From Deltaproteobacteria bacterium (GTDB lineage Bacteria > Myxococcota_A > UBA796 > SXON01), in the NCBI GenBank assembly GCA_947490345.1, contig CANLGL010000009.1, positions 1 to 64,000 on the forward strand: DNA of 64,000 nt, in the 5' to 3' direction. This document shows, one piece after another, positions 8,172-17,700 of the stretch. The position numbers and the translations under genes are program-made. Under the pieces are notes generated by a model that made no database searches, was not told where the DNA came from, and saw only the letters and a list, made by a program, of their open reading frames with translations. Numbering within the stretch: position 1 is the first letter of the stretch; each line of letters opens with the position of its first letter.

Positions 8172-9848
8172 TCACTCCAAGCCAAAGATCTTGTCATGCA
8201 TGTTGTACAACGTCCCATCCGGGCGGATGGCCTGCGTCCCGCCACGAACCGTGGGGTCGGCCAGCGACACGTCCTTGCCGCCGGCGGGAGTCGCGAACCA
8301 AGGATCCGCGCCGGGCCACCCGCCCGCTGCGGCCGTCTCCAGGTTGAGCAGCCCCGGGTTGGTGGCGCTCAAATCCACGTCAAGCGGGTAGCCACCGGGT
8401 GGATGGACGAAACGGCGTCCGTCCCGGACGCGCCAGCACGTCCACGCCTGCGCGGGGGCGTCGGCGCGCCGCGCACACCGCGGCGGGAGCGGGTCCGGCG
8501 GCGCCGCCTCCTCCGAAAAGCGGCGGTCGCGCCAGGACGCGTCGCACCCGGTGGTGAGCGCCCGCCGCGCACACAGCCCACCCCGGCGCTCCACCCACCC
8601 GTTCACGCCCCCGACGCTCCCTTCGAGGTCCACAAGGCCAGACTCCCGGACCAGGAACGGCGTGTGGGACTCCCCGGGTCCACCCGAAAAGCCCGCGGCG
8701 AAGGTCGGGCTGGTGAGGAGGGTCGCCCCCTCGCGCCTGCCAACGTCCCTCCCCTCGATGAGGACGGCGTCGTCCTCGACCCACACGCGCTCCGACCCCA
8801 GCCAGGCGAGCCCGCCGGGCGGCGCGGTCCCGCAGCCCGCGTCTAGGTCGAGGGTGAGCCAGCCTGCCGGGGACAGGACAAACGCCGCCCGTCCGTCCGA
8901 GCGCCAGACCACATGCGACTCCCAACCCGGCTCGCGGCGCGCAGGCACCCCCCCGCAGTCCACGGAGTCGCCGTCCACTCCCACAAGTGTCAGGGTCCCA
9001 GGCCAACCGTAGAACTCGGGGCGGGCGATGAGGATCGACCCCACCGAGCCCTGCTCCTCAACCAGGCCGCCGAACGGACCTACCCGCCGCCCGTCGAGCT
9101 CGACATGGCTGAGAAGCATGAGTCCGGGATGATAGTAGTCGCGAAACTCACCCTTGGTAGTCGCGACGGCATACACGCGGTCCACCCAGACCAATGGCGC
9201 GACGCTGGTGAGCACGGCGAACGCCACGACCCAGGCCCGGCCCCGCATTCCGCGATGCCAGCCCACGGCGAGCACCAGGAAGCCCGCGGCGACCGGTAGC
9301 CCGGCGTGCTGCACCAGGACCAGAGCCAACGCGGGCCAGAACGGGCCCGTGAAGTAGGCGAGCAGGTCGGGCCCGAGATACGGCCAGTGGGCGCCCGCTG
9401 CAACGCCGAAGGGTGTAGCGATCGCCGCAATCGCCGCGAGCGGCCCCGCCAAGACCCGAACGCCCCGCCAGCGCGAGCGCGGGGCGAGAGTGGCGGCGTA
9501 GCCCAGCGCGAGCGCCGCCGACAGCATGCCGACCTCCCACTCCGTCTCGAGGCCCCTCCATGCCATCGCGATGACCAGCAGCCCCGCGGACTGAGCCAGC
9601 ACGACACCAAGAAAGCCCGCCGTCGGCGCGGACACCAACGCCTCGTCCACCCAGCGGCTGCGCACCCAGGCCGTGATGCAACCCACGGCAAACAGGAGGT
9701 ACACCGCGATCTCCAAGCTCCATTCGCGTGCCGCGCCCGCCTGGAGCCACCACCCAAGCCCCGCCAACGCCACCGCAGCAACCTTGCTCGCCCAGCCGGT
9801 GCGGACCTCAAGGACAAAGGCACGGGAGAAAGCGCGAACGGCGGTCAC
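8172..9848 (-). CDS. Polytopic membrane protein with large C-terminal exported domain, function unknown
   Basis: 558 residues, GTG start. The first ~240 residues are strongly hydrophobic with roughly seven to eight transmembrane segments; the remainder is soluble, beta-rich and Gly/Asp/Trp-rich with several Cys, and looks like a repeat or propeller-type domain (VWVEDDAVLIEGRDVG, GTLYNMHDKIFGLE). No family recognised. Convergent or divergent partners are not informative: the carboxypeptidase follows after an 80-bp gap on the same strand. Confidence 0.7.
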   Translation of the reverse strand: MTAVRAFSRAFVLEVRTGWASKVAAVALAGLGWWLQAGAAREWSLEIAVYLLFAVGCITAWVRSRWVDEALVSAPTAGFLGVVLAQSAGLLVIAMAWRGLETEWEVGMLSAALALGYAATLAPRSRWRGVRVLAGPLAAIAAIATPFGVAAGAHWPYLGPDLLAYFTGPFWPALALVLVQHAGLPVAAGFLVLAVGWHRGMRGRAWVVAFAVLTSVAPLVWVDRVYAVATTKGEFRDYYHPGLMLLSHVELDGRRVGPFGGLVEEQGSVGSILIARPEFYGWPGTLTLVGVDGDSVDCGGVPARREPGWESHVVWRSDGRAAFVLSPAGWLTLDLDAGCGTAPPGGLAWLGSERVWVEDDAVLIEGRDVGRREGATLLTSPTFAAGFSGGPGESHTPFLVRESGLVDLEGSVGGVNGWVERRGGLCARRALTTGCDASWRDRRFSEEAAPPDPLPPRCARRADAPAQAWTCWRVRDGRRFVHPPGGYPLDVDLSATNPGLLNLETAAAGGWPGADPWFATPAGGKDVSLADPTVRGGTQAIRPDGTLYNMHDKIFGLE

Positions 9849-9873
9849 GACGTGGGAGTAGCCCGCTCGGGTC

Positions 9874-11073
9874 TCACCGCCCGAGCGGGGCGCCCAAAAA
9901 GAAGGCAGCGAGGCTCAGATGCCGTACGCCGTCCTCAAACGTCACGGGATGCTGATCCATGGTGAGGAGCAGCTTCATGTGGTGATCGGCGACCGCGCGG
10001 AGGGGACGCAGCTCTCGCTCGACGGTGGAGGGGTCGGCCAGGAGATACGCCACCTGAACGTAGACCGTTTCCCCGCCCCGCTCACCGACGAAGTCGATCT
10101 CGAAGTCGCCGATTCGACCGACGGACACCCGGTAGCCCCGCCGCAGCAGCTCCAGAAACACCAGGTTCTCCAACACCGCGTTGATGTCTCCGGGTCGGTC
10201 CAAGAGCGCGCAGAACAGACCGGTGTCGCCCAGGTAGTACTTGTCGGCGCTCTCTATGTGCCGCTTTCCACGAATATCCCATCGGCGAACACCGTGAATC
10301 AGGAGCGCGGACTCCAGATGGGAGAGGTAGCCCTGCACCGTCTCGACCGTGACCGCCTGTCGCTGCGACTTCAGGAATCGGACTATAGAAAGGGCGGATA
10401 GCGGGCTGCCGACCGAGGCTGCGACGAAGCGCGTGAGCCGTTCCAGCAACGGTACGTTTCGCACCCCGAAGCGCGCCACGACGTCCTTGAGCAGGACCGA
10501 CTCGAACACCGCCCGCAGGTACTCGCGGGAGAGTTCGTCGCGCAAGTCAAGCGCATGTAGGCCAGGCAATCCACCCCAGCGTAGGTAGAGGTCCAGATCG
10601 TCGCGTTCCGTCGTGTCAGGCGGGCGGAACGCGCGGAACTCTACGAGGGAGAGCGGAAAGACGCGGATCTCGACGTACCGACCGGTCAGGAGCGTCGCCA
10701 GCTCAGAGGACAACAAGTGGGCGTTGGAGCCGGTGAGCCATACGTCCCAGCCCTCGCCCGACAGCGATGCGACCAGCCGCTCCCATCCCTCCACCTCCTG
10801 CACCTCGTCGATGAGCAAGACCCCTGCGGGCTCATCCCGCAGCCGGGCGTAAAGGGCCTCGGCCGTGCGAAGCTCCGCGTTCGCCATACGCTCCATGTCG
10901 AACAGGTGAACGTGCTGGGCGGCGCTGCGTTGCTCGATGTGCCGGGCCGCTATCTGGCGGAGCAACACGCTCTTTCCCGAGCGGCGCATTCCGACCAGCA
11001 CCTTGATCACCGACTGCCCGAACCACGGTTCGGCGGCGGTGAGGTAAGCGGGGCGGTGAATGTCGGGGTTCAC
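9874..11073 (-). CDS. AAA+ ATPase with C-terminal DUF4143 (AAA_14 family)
   Basis: 399 residues from GTG 11073. The N-terminal third carries Walker A GMRRSGKSVLLRQI (~27-40) and Walker B VLLIDEVQEVEGWE followed by sensor LTGSNAHLLSSEL, the usual AAA_14 sequence. The C-terminal half matches DUF4143 style (YLGDTGLFCALL, NLVFLELLRRGY, EIDFV near the end, nuclease-like). These orphan ATPases are patchily distributed and of unknown role. A TTG at 11100 would extend the frame by nine residues, but those would be encoded by a palindrome copy; the GTG start leaves both palindromes upstream as regulatory DNA. Confidence 0.8.
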   Translation of the reverse strand: MNPDIHRPAYLTAAEPWFGQSVIKVLVGMRRSGKSVLLRQIAARHIEQRSAAQHVHLFDMERMANAELRTAEALYARLRDEPAGVLLIDEVQEVEGWERLVASLSGEGWDVWLTGSNAHLLSSELATLLTGRYVEIRVFPLSLVEFRAFRPPDTTERDDLDLYLRWGGLPGLHALDLRDELSREYLRAVFESVLLKDVVARFGVRNVPLLERLTRFVAASVGSPLSALSIVRFLKSQRQAVTVETVQGYLSHLESALLIHGVRRWDIRGKRHIESADKYYLGDTGLFCALLDRPGDINAVLENLVFLELLRRGYRVSVGRIGDFEIDFVGERGGETVYVQVAYLLADPSTVERELRPLRAVADHHMKLLLTMDQHPVTFEDGVRHLSLAAFFLGAPLGR

Positions 11074-11075
11074 GA

Positions 11076-11093
11076 TTCCGAGTATACCCGAAG
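11076..11093. promoter_or_regulatory. Palindromic operator candidate, proximal copy
   Basis: Imperfect 18-bp palindrome built on TATACCCGAA, immediately upstream of the AAA+/DUF4143 start codon. On the minus strand it contains TATACT, a good -10 hexamer. A second copy lies exactly 40 bp further upstream. Confidence 0.45.
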
Positions 11094-11115
11094 TATTCAA
11101 TGAACTTTGGTCTGG

Positions 11116-11133
11116 TTTCGGGTATATCCGAAA
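11116..11133. promoter_or_regulatory. Palindromic operator candidate, distal copy
   Basis: TTTCGGGTATATCCGAAA: 18-bp near-perfect palindrome (one mismatched pair in the centre), related to the copy at 11076-11093. Two sites in phase upstream of one gene suggest cooperative repressor binding, possibly autoregulation. Confidence 0.45.
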
Positions 11134-11205
11134 CCGCGGCAGGGATGGAGTGGAGGGCCCACGGGGCCCGCAGGGACAGCCCGGCGCCGCAACGCGGCGG
11201 CCGCT

Positions 11206-12039
11206 TCACCCCGGACCCACCACCACAGGCGCCGGGCTCGCCCGCCGGAACTTCAGATCGAAGCGCGATCCGTGCACCAGCATGTGCAGCCGAAGCCCGA
11301 TGAGCTCGACCGGCCGCCCCTCGGGCGTGGTCGCCATCGCACTATGTTCGATCTGGGCAGCGTCCACGACGGTGATTCCGCCGCTGCCGACGACCTCCAT
11401 CACATCGTCGGGGCCGATGAACCCAGCGGTGTCTTCGTCCAGGCCGATGCCGATGGCGAAGGGGTTGTAGGCGAGGGCGCTGAGCAGCCGGCCCATCCGG
11501 TCGCGTTGGCGGAAGTGTTGGTCGATCATCAACCGATTGGTGAGCCCCAGCCCCGCCGCGAGGGTGGCCTGCCCCGCGATGGGGGTGCCGCCCTCCTTCC
11601 CGAAGGCGATCATGTGCTCGCTGAGGAAGGCCGCGCCGGCGCTGGTACCGGCGACGTGAACGCCGTCGGCGTTCATACGACGAAGCCGACGTGCGATCGC
11701 AGTGCCCCCGAGAATGGTCGATAGCCGGAGCTGGTCGCCCCCGGTGAGGAAGACCCCCGTTGCCCCGTCCAGGTTCGCAGCCGCCGCATCGGCATCCTGC
11801 CGGACCCGGGGGTCACAGACCCGCACGTCGCCCACCCCCACGTTGCGGAACAGCTCAATGTACCGGTCCGGCGTCTCCGGGTCCATCGACGCGGTGCACA
11901 GCACGACCACCCGGCCCCGTTCCAGCCCGCAGAGTTCGGCGAAACGACGAAGGATGTTGCGCCCGAGGACCTTGTCCTCCGCGCCCCCGATGGGGATGAT
12001 GTGGCCGCGGAGATCGGGGTGTGCAGGGCGCGCAGGCAT
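11206..12039 (-). CDS. cphB: Cyanophycinase (peptidase family S51)
   Basis: 277 residues, the usual size. IIPIGGAEDK at the N terminus, FLTGGDQLRLS, the nucleophile elbow GTSAGAAFLSEHMI, RLMIDQHFRQRDRMGRL and AIGIGLDEDTA are all family hallmarks. Cyanophycinase cuts cyanophycin (multi-L-arginyl-poly-L-aspartate) into beta-Asp-Arg dipeptides. The protein has no obvious signal peptide, so it probably acts on internal granules. The isoaspartyl dipeptidase gene lies upstream on the same strand, separated by repeat copy A; together they could take cyanophycin to free Asp and Arg. No cyanophycin synthetase is in the window. Confidence 0.88.
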   Translation of the reverse strand: MPARPAHPDLRGHIIPIGGAEDKVLGRNILRRFAELCGLERGRVVVLCTASMDPETPDRYIELFRNVGVGDVRVCDPRVRQDADAAAANLDGATGVFLTGGDQLRLSTILGGTAIARRLRRMNADGVHVAGTSAGAAFLSEHMIAFGKEGGTPIAGQATLAAGLGLTNRLMIDQHFRQRDRMGRLLSALAYNPFAIGIGLDEDTAGFIGPDDVMEVVGSGGITVVDAAQIEHSAMATTPEGRPVELIGLRLHMLVHGSRFDLKFRRASPAPVVVGPG

Positions 12040-12068
12040 CGGCCGGCGAAGCTAACGCTATCATGTAA

Positions 12069-12255
12069 CGGGGGGAAAGGGCTCGCCGCCCTCTCCTCCT
12101 ACCGCGCCATGCCCTTCGGCCTCCAAGCTGCGCTTTCCGGCCTGCGGCGCCCAGCGCGTAAATAACGCGCCGGGACGTGGCGCTCTCCCCCTCACCGCAG
12201 TCCCCCGTGCCGCCCGAAGGTTTCATGGCTCATGGAGCCGACCCACCGGCGGCAT
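12069..12255 (+). repeat. Dispersed structured repeat, copy A (long form)
   Basis: About 187 bp filling the space between the isoaspartyl dipeptidase and cyanophycinase genes, in the orientation opposite to their transcription. G-rich start, then hairpin beta at 12118-12142 (GGCC/GGCC outer stem, TCC/TCC internal loop, AAGC/GCTT inner stem), then hairpin gamma at 12154-12170 (GCGCGT, loop AAATA, ACGCGC) and the box GGCGCTCTCCCCCTC. The last ~65 bp are shared only with copy C. Confidence 0.75.
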
Positions 12256-12261
12256 GGGGAA

Positions 12262-13422
12262 CTAACTGGTGCTCGGCTCGAACACCCCCGCCCGCACCGC
12301 CCTCCCCGCCCGAACCATGAACTCGCCGCCGGCGAGCACGTCGCGCACTGCGAGCGCCCTGTCCAAGACCACGAGGTCCGCGTCGGCGCCGATCTCGACG
12401 CGACCCTTCTTGCTGAGACGTAGCTGCTGTGCGGGGTTCCGCGTCACCGTCGCGAGCGCGAACTCGATGGGAACGCCCAACCCGAGCGCCTCCCGAACCG
12501 CACCCAGGAGCGCCGAAGGAGCGCCCACATCCATCCGCAGCAGGCAGCCGTCCCCATCGAACGTCGGCAGACAGCCGCCCCCGTCGCTGGACATCGTCAG
12601 CCGCGCCGGGTCGAGCCCCTCCACGAACCACTCCGCCAGGGCCTGACCGCCGCTGGGCGCGTCCCCGTCGGCGTCGAAGGCGGTGACGTCGATGGTGACG
12701 CCCCGCCGGGAGAGGGCCTTGCTCTCTTCCCACAAGCGGCGATTGCGATTGCAGTGGGTGGGGTGGAAGACACGGGCCGGCAGCTCCGTCTCGTCCAGCG
12801 CCCGGCGGACCATTGCCAGCCCTGTCGGCCCGTCGCCGAGGTGCAGGTGCAAGCAGCCCGCTTTGCCGGTCATCATCCCGGAGACGTGCGCGTCAGCGGC
12901 CAGGCGCACCAACTCGTCAAAGGTCGGCTGCGAGCTGCGGTGGTCGGCAATCGCCGTCTCACCCACGGCGATGATGCGATCGACGTTGACGATGTCGCCG
13001 CGCACCGAACCGGTCAACGTCAGCGGCGGCACCACGTACCCGCCGGTGTAGCAGAGGGCGGTGAGGCCCAGCTCTTCGAGAGCTCGCGCCGCCGCCAGCA
13101 GCTCGGCGATGCTGCGGGTGGTGCAGTCGGTGCCGAGGAGCCCGACGACCGTCGTGAGCCCGGCCAGCGTCAGTTCGGTCAACTGCAACGCCGGCACCCG
13201 CGTGCGCGCGCCGCCCTCGCCGCCGCCGCCGGTCAGGTGCGCATGGGCGTCGACCAGCCCTGGAACCAGCCACCCACCTTGACAATCGACGATGTTCACC
13301 GGCCAACCGGGCGCGGCACCAAGGGCCTCCCCGACTGCGATGACGCGCCCGCCGCCGACCAGGACGTCGACCACGCCAAGCGGCTCGGGGGCCAGCACCT
13401 GCGCGTTCTGGAAAAGGATCAC
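12262..13422 (-). CDS. Isoaspartyl dipeptidase (M38 amidohydrolase, IadA/CphZ-like)
   Basis: 386 residues from GTG 13422. Metal and substrate motifs of IadA are aligned in order: [55 protein letters not shown]. At the position of the carboxylated bridging Lys of E. coli IadA the sequence has Glu ([12 protein letters not shown]), a substitution seen in other metallo-amidohydrolases. The enzyme splits beta-aspartyl dipeptides; next to cyanophycinase the natural substrate is probably beta-Asp-Arg. The start is supported by a GTGA overlap with the stop of the upstream GGDEF-EAL gene. Confidence 0.85.
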   Translation of the reverse strand: MILFQNAQVLAPEPLGVVDVLVGGGRVIAVGEALGAAPGWPVNIVDCQGGWLVPGLVDAHAHLTGGGGEGGARTRVPALQLTELTLAGLTTVVGLLGTDCTTRSIAELLAAARALEELGLTALCYTGGYVVPPLTLTGSVRGDIVNVDRIIAVGETAIADHRSSQPTFDELVRLAADAHVSGMMTGKAGCLHLHLGDGPTGLAMVRRALDETELPARVFHPTHCNRNRRLWEESKALSRRGVTIDVTAFDADGDAPSGGQALAEWFVEGLDPARLTMSSDGGGCLPTFDGDGCLLRMDVGAPSALLGAVREALGLGVPIEFALATVTRNPAQQLRLSKKGRVEIGADADLVVLDRALAVRDVLAGGEFMVRAGRAVRAGVFEPSTS

Positions 13423-15365
13423 GCCAGCGCACCCGCACGTGCGATGAACTGGGCTTCGAAGCTCGCCGCCGGCAGGGGCCGGCCGAACAGGTAGCCCTGC
13501 GCGAAGTCGCAACCGGCCGCCGTCAGGACCTCGCGCTGCGCCGGCGTCTCCACCCCTTCGGCCACGACCTCGATGCCGAGTCGATGCGCCATGGCGATGA
13601 TGGACTCGACGAGCACCAGGTCACCGGCCGAGCCCGGGAGATTCCGCACAAAGGACTTATCGATCTTCAGGGCATCGACCGGAAAGCGGTTGAGGTAGCC
13701 AAGCGAGGAGTATCCGGTGCCGAAGTCGTCGATGCAGATGTGCACGCCAGCGCCCCTGAGCGCTCGAATCTGCGCGAAGATCTTCGAATCATCGCGCAGC
13801 AGCAAACCCTCGGTGATCTCGACCGCGAGGAGATGCCCGGGGATTCCCCACTCCGCGAGCCGCGCCGGCCAGGACTGCCCGCCTTGCTCGTCAAACTGGA
13901 GCGGCGACCGATTCACCCCCACGCGGATCGGACGCCCAGCCCGGAGGCTCCAGTCTCGCGCGGCACGACTCGCCTCTTGGAACGCCCAATCCCCGACCTG
14001 GTGAATCAGCCCCGACTCCTCCAAAAGCGGAATGAAGTCGGCCGGACCGATGAGGCCCCGGTGGGGGTGGTGCCAACGCAAAAGCGACTCAGCCTTGTCA
14101 CAAACACCGGTCCGAAGATCGATGATTGGCTGGTACCAGAGCGCGAACTGCTCACCGGAAAGCGCGGTGTGGAGTTCACTGGCCAGACCGACGCGCACCT
14201 GGCTGACCCGCTCCATGCCATGCAAAAAGTAGGCGAAGCGCGCGCGGCCCGCCTTCTTGGCCAGGTAGGTCGCCTGGTCGGCGTGCTTGAGCAGCTCGTC
14301 GGCATCGGTCGCGTCGTCGGGGTACGCGGCAATGCCCATGCTGGCGGAAAGATAGACGTTCTGACCGTCGATAAGCTCCGGCTCAGCCACCGCGGCGAGG
14401 ATCGTCCGGGCGAGCGCATCCACCTCGGCCCGATCGGCGACGTTCGGGATGAGGACACAGAACTCGTCGGCGCTGAGCCGGGCGACCGTACCCGCCTCGG
14501 GGACACAGCGCCGGATTCGACCGGCGACCGCGACCAGCAGCTTGTCGGCGCGCTCGTGGCCCATGCCATCGCGAATGTCCTTGAAGCGGTCCAGATCGAT
14601 GAGGCAGCAGTAGACCGAGCCGCTCCCGTAGGGGACCACGCGCAGCTCCACGTCGAGCCGATCATCGAGCGCGCGGCGGTTCGGCAAGCCCGTCAGCGCA
14701 TCGAGATTGGCTTGTTCCCAGATCAGGTCCTCCGACCGTTTGGTCTCCGAGAGGTCGACGAAGAGTCCCACGTGCCGCTCCACCGTCCCGTCCGCGGCGC
14801 GCAGCACACTGACGCTCAAAAGCTCGGCGTAGATCTCGCCGTTCTTCCGCCGGTTCCACACCTCGCCCTGCCAACAACCCCGGGTGCGGACGGCACTCCA
14901 CATCTGATGCCAGAAAAGGGGGCCGTGCCGCCCGGACGACAGCATCTGAGGATCCTTCCCCAGCACCTCGGCCAGCGCATACCCGGTGATTCGGGTGAAC
15001 GCCGGGTTGATCGATAGGATGTGATTGCGTGCATCGGTGACGATCATGCCCTCGCTGGAGGCCTCGTAGACCGATGCGGCCAGGCGCAGCGCCTCGTTGC
15101 TGGCCGCTTGTTCGGCGAGGACCCGCCCGAGGTGCTCGTCCAGCCGACGGACACCCGCCTCCGCGCGCGAGCGCAGGTCGTGCTCGAGCATCCGCTCTAC
15201 GTAAAGACCGGCGACGGCGAGCATGCCGATCGACACGGCGATCACGGAGAGATCACGGCCAACCCCCCAGCCTGCGATGACGATGAGCACCGCACCAAGG
15301 GCGACAATCCACCGGACGCGAAGTTGGACGCGAGCGACATCGTTGGTGGGCGGAAGGGAGGGCAC
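13419..15365 (-). CDS. Membrane PAS-GGDEF-EAL c-di-GMP signalling protein with degenerate GGDEF
   Basis: 648 residues, GTG start. Two transmembrane segments (~18-55), a PAS domain (~90-215, [23 protein letters not shown]), GGDEF domain (~220-385) and EAL domain (~395-645). The GGDEF signature is SADEF and no RxxD inhibitory site precedes it, so cyclase activity is doubtful. The EAL side keeps ESLLRW (for EALLRW), [38 protein letters not shown] and QGYLFGRP, so it is probably an active c-di-GMP phosphodiesterase, possibly tuned by GTP on the degenerate domain. Coupled by GTGA overlap to the isoaspartyl dipeptidase gene. Confidence 0.88.
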   Translation of the reverse strand: MPSLPPTNDVARVQLRVRWIVALGAVLIVIAGWGVGRDLSVIAVSIGMLAVAGLYVERMLEHDLRSRAEAGVRRLDEHLGRVLAEQAASNEALRLAASVYEASSEGMIVTDARNHILSINPAFTRITGYALAEVLGKDPQMLSSGRHGPLFWHQMWSAVRTRGCWQGEVWNRRKNGEIYAELLSVSVLRAADGTVERHVGLFVDLSETKRSEDLIWEQANLDALTGLPNRRALDDRLDVELRVVPYGSGSVYCCLIDLDRFKDIRDGMGHERADKLLVAVAGRIRRCVPEAGTVARLSADEFCVLIPNVADRAEVDALARTILAAVAEPELIDGQNVYLSASMGIAAYPDDATDADELLKHADQATYLAKKAGRARFAYFLHGMERVSQVRVGLASELHTALSGEQFALWYQPIIDLRTGVCDKAESLLRWHHPHRGLIGPADFIPLLEESGLIHQVGDWAFQEASRAARDWSLRAGRPIRVGVNRSPLQFDEQGGQSWPARLAEWGIPGHLLAVEITEGLLLRDDSKIFAQIRALRGAGVHICIDDFGTGYSSLGYLNRFPVDALKIDKSFVRNLPGSAGDLVLVESIIAMAHRLGIEVVAEGVETPAQREVLTAAGCDFAQGYLFGRPLPAASFEAQFIARAGALA

Positions 15366-15400
15366 GCCGCCTGCATCATAGCGCGATCGGTTCGCGGGCC

Positions 15401-16195
15401 CTATCCGTAGGTGTAGCCAGACAGGACCTTGCCCATCATCGAGCCTCGGAAGGACACCCGGCCGCGATCCTCAAGAGCGGCCCCGGCCACCACCATCAGC
15501 GGGACGAGATGTTCCTCGCGTGGGTGGGCGAGGCGGGCGGCCGGAGCGGCGGCCCAACCACTCAACTGTTTGGCACGCTCGATGGGATCGGCAGTGGCAG
15601 CATCGCGGAGCCAACCATCGAAGCGCTCCGATTCCGCCACAGCCCGCGGATCCCCGAAGCCACCCATGTTGTGGTAGCTCATACCGCTCCCGACGATGAG
15701 CACCCCTTCCTCCCGTAGCGGCGCGAGGGCCCGGCCCATTGCCAGGTGCGCCGCCGGGTCCAGACCGGCGAGGAGAGACAGTTGCACCACCGGCACCTCC
15801 GCCTCGGGAAAACTCAACATCAACGGGATGAAAGTGCCGTGATCGTAACCACGGCCGGGGTCGGCGGCGCTGTCGAAGCCGGCCAGGCCGAGGAGCTCCC
15901 GGGTGCGGCTGGCAAGGGCGGGGCTTCCCGGCGCCGGCCATCGCAACTGGTACGCCGCTGCAGGGAAGCCGTAGTAGTCGAACAACAGCGGCGGCGCCTC
16001 GCCCGACGTCACTGTGGGCACGCGCTCTTCCCAGTGCGCGGAGATGACCAACAGCGCTTTGGGAGCGGCCGGAAGTGATGCGGGGAGCGCGCGGAGGAAA
16101 CCCGATAGGTCGGCCACCTCCGCCGGCGCGAGTCCCAGCTCGACGAAGGGCCAGGGTCCACCCCCGTGGGGGACAAATGTGGTGGGCATGCGCAT
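15401..16195 (-). CDS. DODA-type extradiol ring-opening dioxygenase (LigB/YgiD family)
   Basis: 264 residues. Non-heme metal ligands sit in PHGGGPW (~9), ISAHWE (~52), [13 protein letters not shown] (~113) and [13 protein letters not shown] (~225), as in the 4,5-DOPA dioxygenase family. The family opens catechol rings; E. coli YgiD is the closest known type, but the real substrate here is unknown. Two ATGs six bases apart (16195 and 16189) could start it. Divergent from the LuxC-like gene, with 37 bp between start codons. Confidence 0.83.
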   Translation of the reverse strand: MRMPTTFVPHGGGPWPFVELGLAPAEVADLSGFLRALPASLPAAPKALLVISAHWEERVPTVTSGEAPPLLFDYYGFPAAAYQLRWPAPGSPALASRTRELLGLAGFDSAADPGRGYDHGTFIPLMLSFPEAEVPVVQLSLLAGLDPAAHLAMGRALAPLREEGVLIVGSGMSYHNMGGFGDPRAVAESERFDGWLRDAATADPIERAKQLSGWAAAPAARLAHPREEHLVPLMVVAGAALEDRGRVSFRGSMMGKVLSGYTYG

Positions 16196-16232
16196 GGCCC
16201 AAGGTATTCACCGGACGCTACACTCGCCGAAG

Positions 16233-17270
16233 ATGTCGCACCCCCTCGATCGCCTTACCGCCGTCGATGCCGCCACCCTCGGCACCGGGCTGCCCCCCGA
16301 GCATGCGCGCGCCGCGTGGGCGACTGCGATTTCCTGCGCTCGCACCACCGACACCCGCCGGTCACTCGCCGGAACCACCCCGAGTCGCGTTCTCATCGTC
16401 GCGAGCGCGAATGTATTTACCGCCCCGATTGAGTGGGCGTGGGCACTGTCGGCGCGGGGGGTGTCGGTCGTGATCAAGTCGGCGACGGGGCTGCGTGCGG
16501 TGGGCGAGGCGATCGCCCTTGCCCTTCCCGGGGTCGAGGCCCAGAGCTGGGTGGGCGGCGAGGTCGATGCCGAGGCGACCGCGATGGTGGGGGCGGAAGC
16601 AGTCCTCGTGTTCGGCAGCACCGAGACCATCGAGTCGATTCGCTCTCGGGCACGGATTCCCGTTTTCGGCTTCGGGCCCCGGTTCGGGGTGGCGCTGGTG
16701 GATCGACTCGACGCCGAGACCGCGACAGGCCTGGCAATGGACCACGCCCTGTACGATGGGCGCGGCTGCATGTCTCCGGCCGGCGTGTTCGTTCAAGAGC
16801 CCGCTGAGCTCCTGCCGCTGCTCCGTGCGCTGGAGCTGGCCGACGCCCAGTGGCCACCGGGGGAGCCCGAAGCCAGCGACTCCATCGAACGTCGTACGCT
16901 CACGATGCTGGCCACCGCGGTCGGGCGGGCTCACCGCATTAGAGGCTGGCTGGTCGTTGAGCTTCCGGCGGCCCACTTCCGCCCGCGTGGGCTTCCGCGC
17001 GTCGTCACCATCCACCCCGCTTCTGACATCCAACGGGCCATCGCTCCCTGGCGCGACGAGCTCGGCACCATCGCGCTTACCGGGGCAAGCGAAGGCGACG
17101 TCGGCGACGATCCAGCCCTCGTCGATCGCCTGGACCTGGCCGCGCTTCCGCCAGCCCGGGTCTGCGCCGTCGGCGAGATGCAGCGACCCCCGGGGAGTCG
17201 CCGGCTCCACGACGGGCTGGACGTGCTCGCCAGGCTCTGGCAGCGGGCCGTTCCCGCTCCGGCGTTATGA
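16233..17270 (+). CDS. LuxC-like acyl-CoA reductase (aldehyde dehydrogenase superfamily)
   Basis: 345 residues. The Rossmann-like part contains RVLIVASANVFTAPIEWAW (~50) and GVSVVIKSATG; the catalytic Cys lies in YDGRGCMSPAGVFV (~178), the motif typical of PF05893 LuxC fatty-acyl-CoA reductases. LuxC reduces acyl groups to aldehydes; no luxAB or luxDE genes are near, so a role in wax ester, alkane or aldehyde metabolism is as likely. The ATG at 16233 gives a family-like N terminus; longer forms would run into the divergent gene. Confidence 0.7.
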   Translation: MSHPLDRLTAVDAATLGTGLPPEHARAAWATAISCARTTDTRRSLAGTTPSRVLIVASANVFTAPIEWAWALSARGVSVVIKSATGLRAVGEAIALALPGVEAQSWVGGEVDAEATAMVGAEAVLVFGSTETIESIRSRARIPVFGFGPRFGVALVDRLDAETATGLAMDHALYDGRGCMSPAGVFVQEPAELLPLLRALELADAQWPPGEPEASDSIERRTLTMLATAVGRAHRIRGWLVVELPAAHFRPRGLPRVVTIHPASDIQRAIAPWRDELGTIALTGASEGDVGDDPALVDRLDLAALPPARVCAVGEMQRPPGSRRLHDGLDVLARLWQRAVPAPAL

Positions 17271-17286
17271 CGCTCCCGAGGCGACC

Positions 17287-17697
17287 ATGCTCTTGACCCT
17301 GCTTTTGACGTCGACCGGCCTCGCCGGAGGCCCCGCCATCGAGGCCGCGCCCTCCGCCGAGCCCGCCGGACCGGCAACCACCGCCGCGGCGCTCCCCCCG
17401 CGGCTGACCTGCCGCGGCACCGAGCCCTTCTGGTCGATCACCCTGAGCGGTGGCAAGGCGTCCGCCGCCTCCCCCGACCGACCCAGCGCACCGGATGTCA
17501 GCTACTCCACCACCGCCACAACACATGGTGATGCATTTCTTGTATCGCCGAAGGGGAAGGGCCCCGGGTTCCGCTGGTTGACGATCGCCGCCGGCGCGTG
17601 CTCAGACGGCATGTCGGAGCAGGCCTACACCTACCGGGCGCTGGCCCTGACCTCCGAGCAGGGGTTTGTCTCCGGCTGCTGCGCCGTCCCCGACTGA
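17287..17697 (+). CDS. Exported COG3650-like protein
   Basis: 136 residues. N-terminal signal segment MLLTLLLTSTGLAGG followed by an Ala/Pro linker, then LTCRGTEPFWSITL, the hallmark of small exported proteins of the COG3650 group (often found with META or lysozyme-inhibitor domains). Cys residues in CRG, GACSDG and GCCAVPD may form disulfides in the periplasm. Function unknown. It sits between the LuxC-like gene and the ABC exporter with 16-bp and 3-bp spacers. Confidence 0.7.
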   Translation: MLLTLLLTSTGLAGGPAIEAAPSAEPAGPATTAAALPPRLTCRGTEPFWSITLSGGKASAASPDRPSAPDVSYSTTATTHGDAFLVSPKGKGPGFRWLTIAAGACSDGMSEQAYTYRALALTSEQGFVSGCCAVPD

Positions 17698-17700
17698 GCC

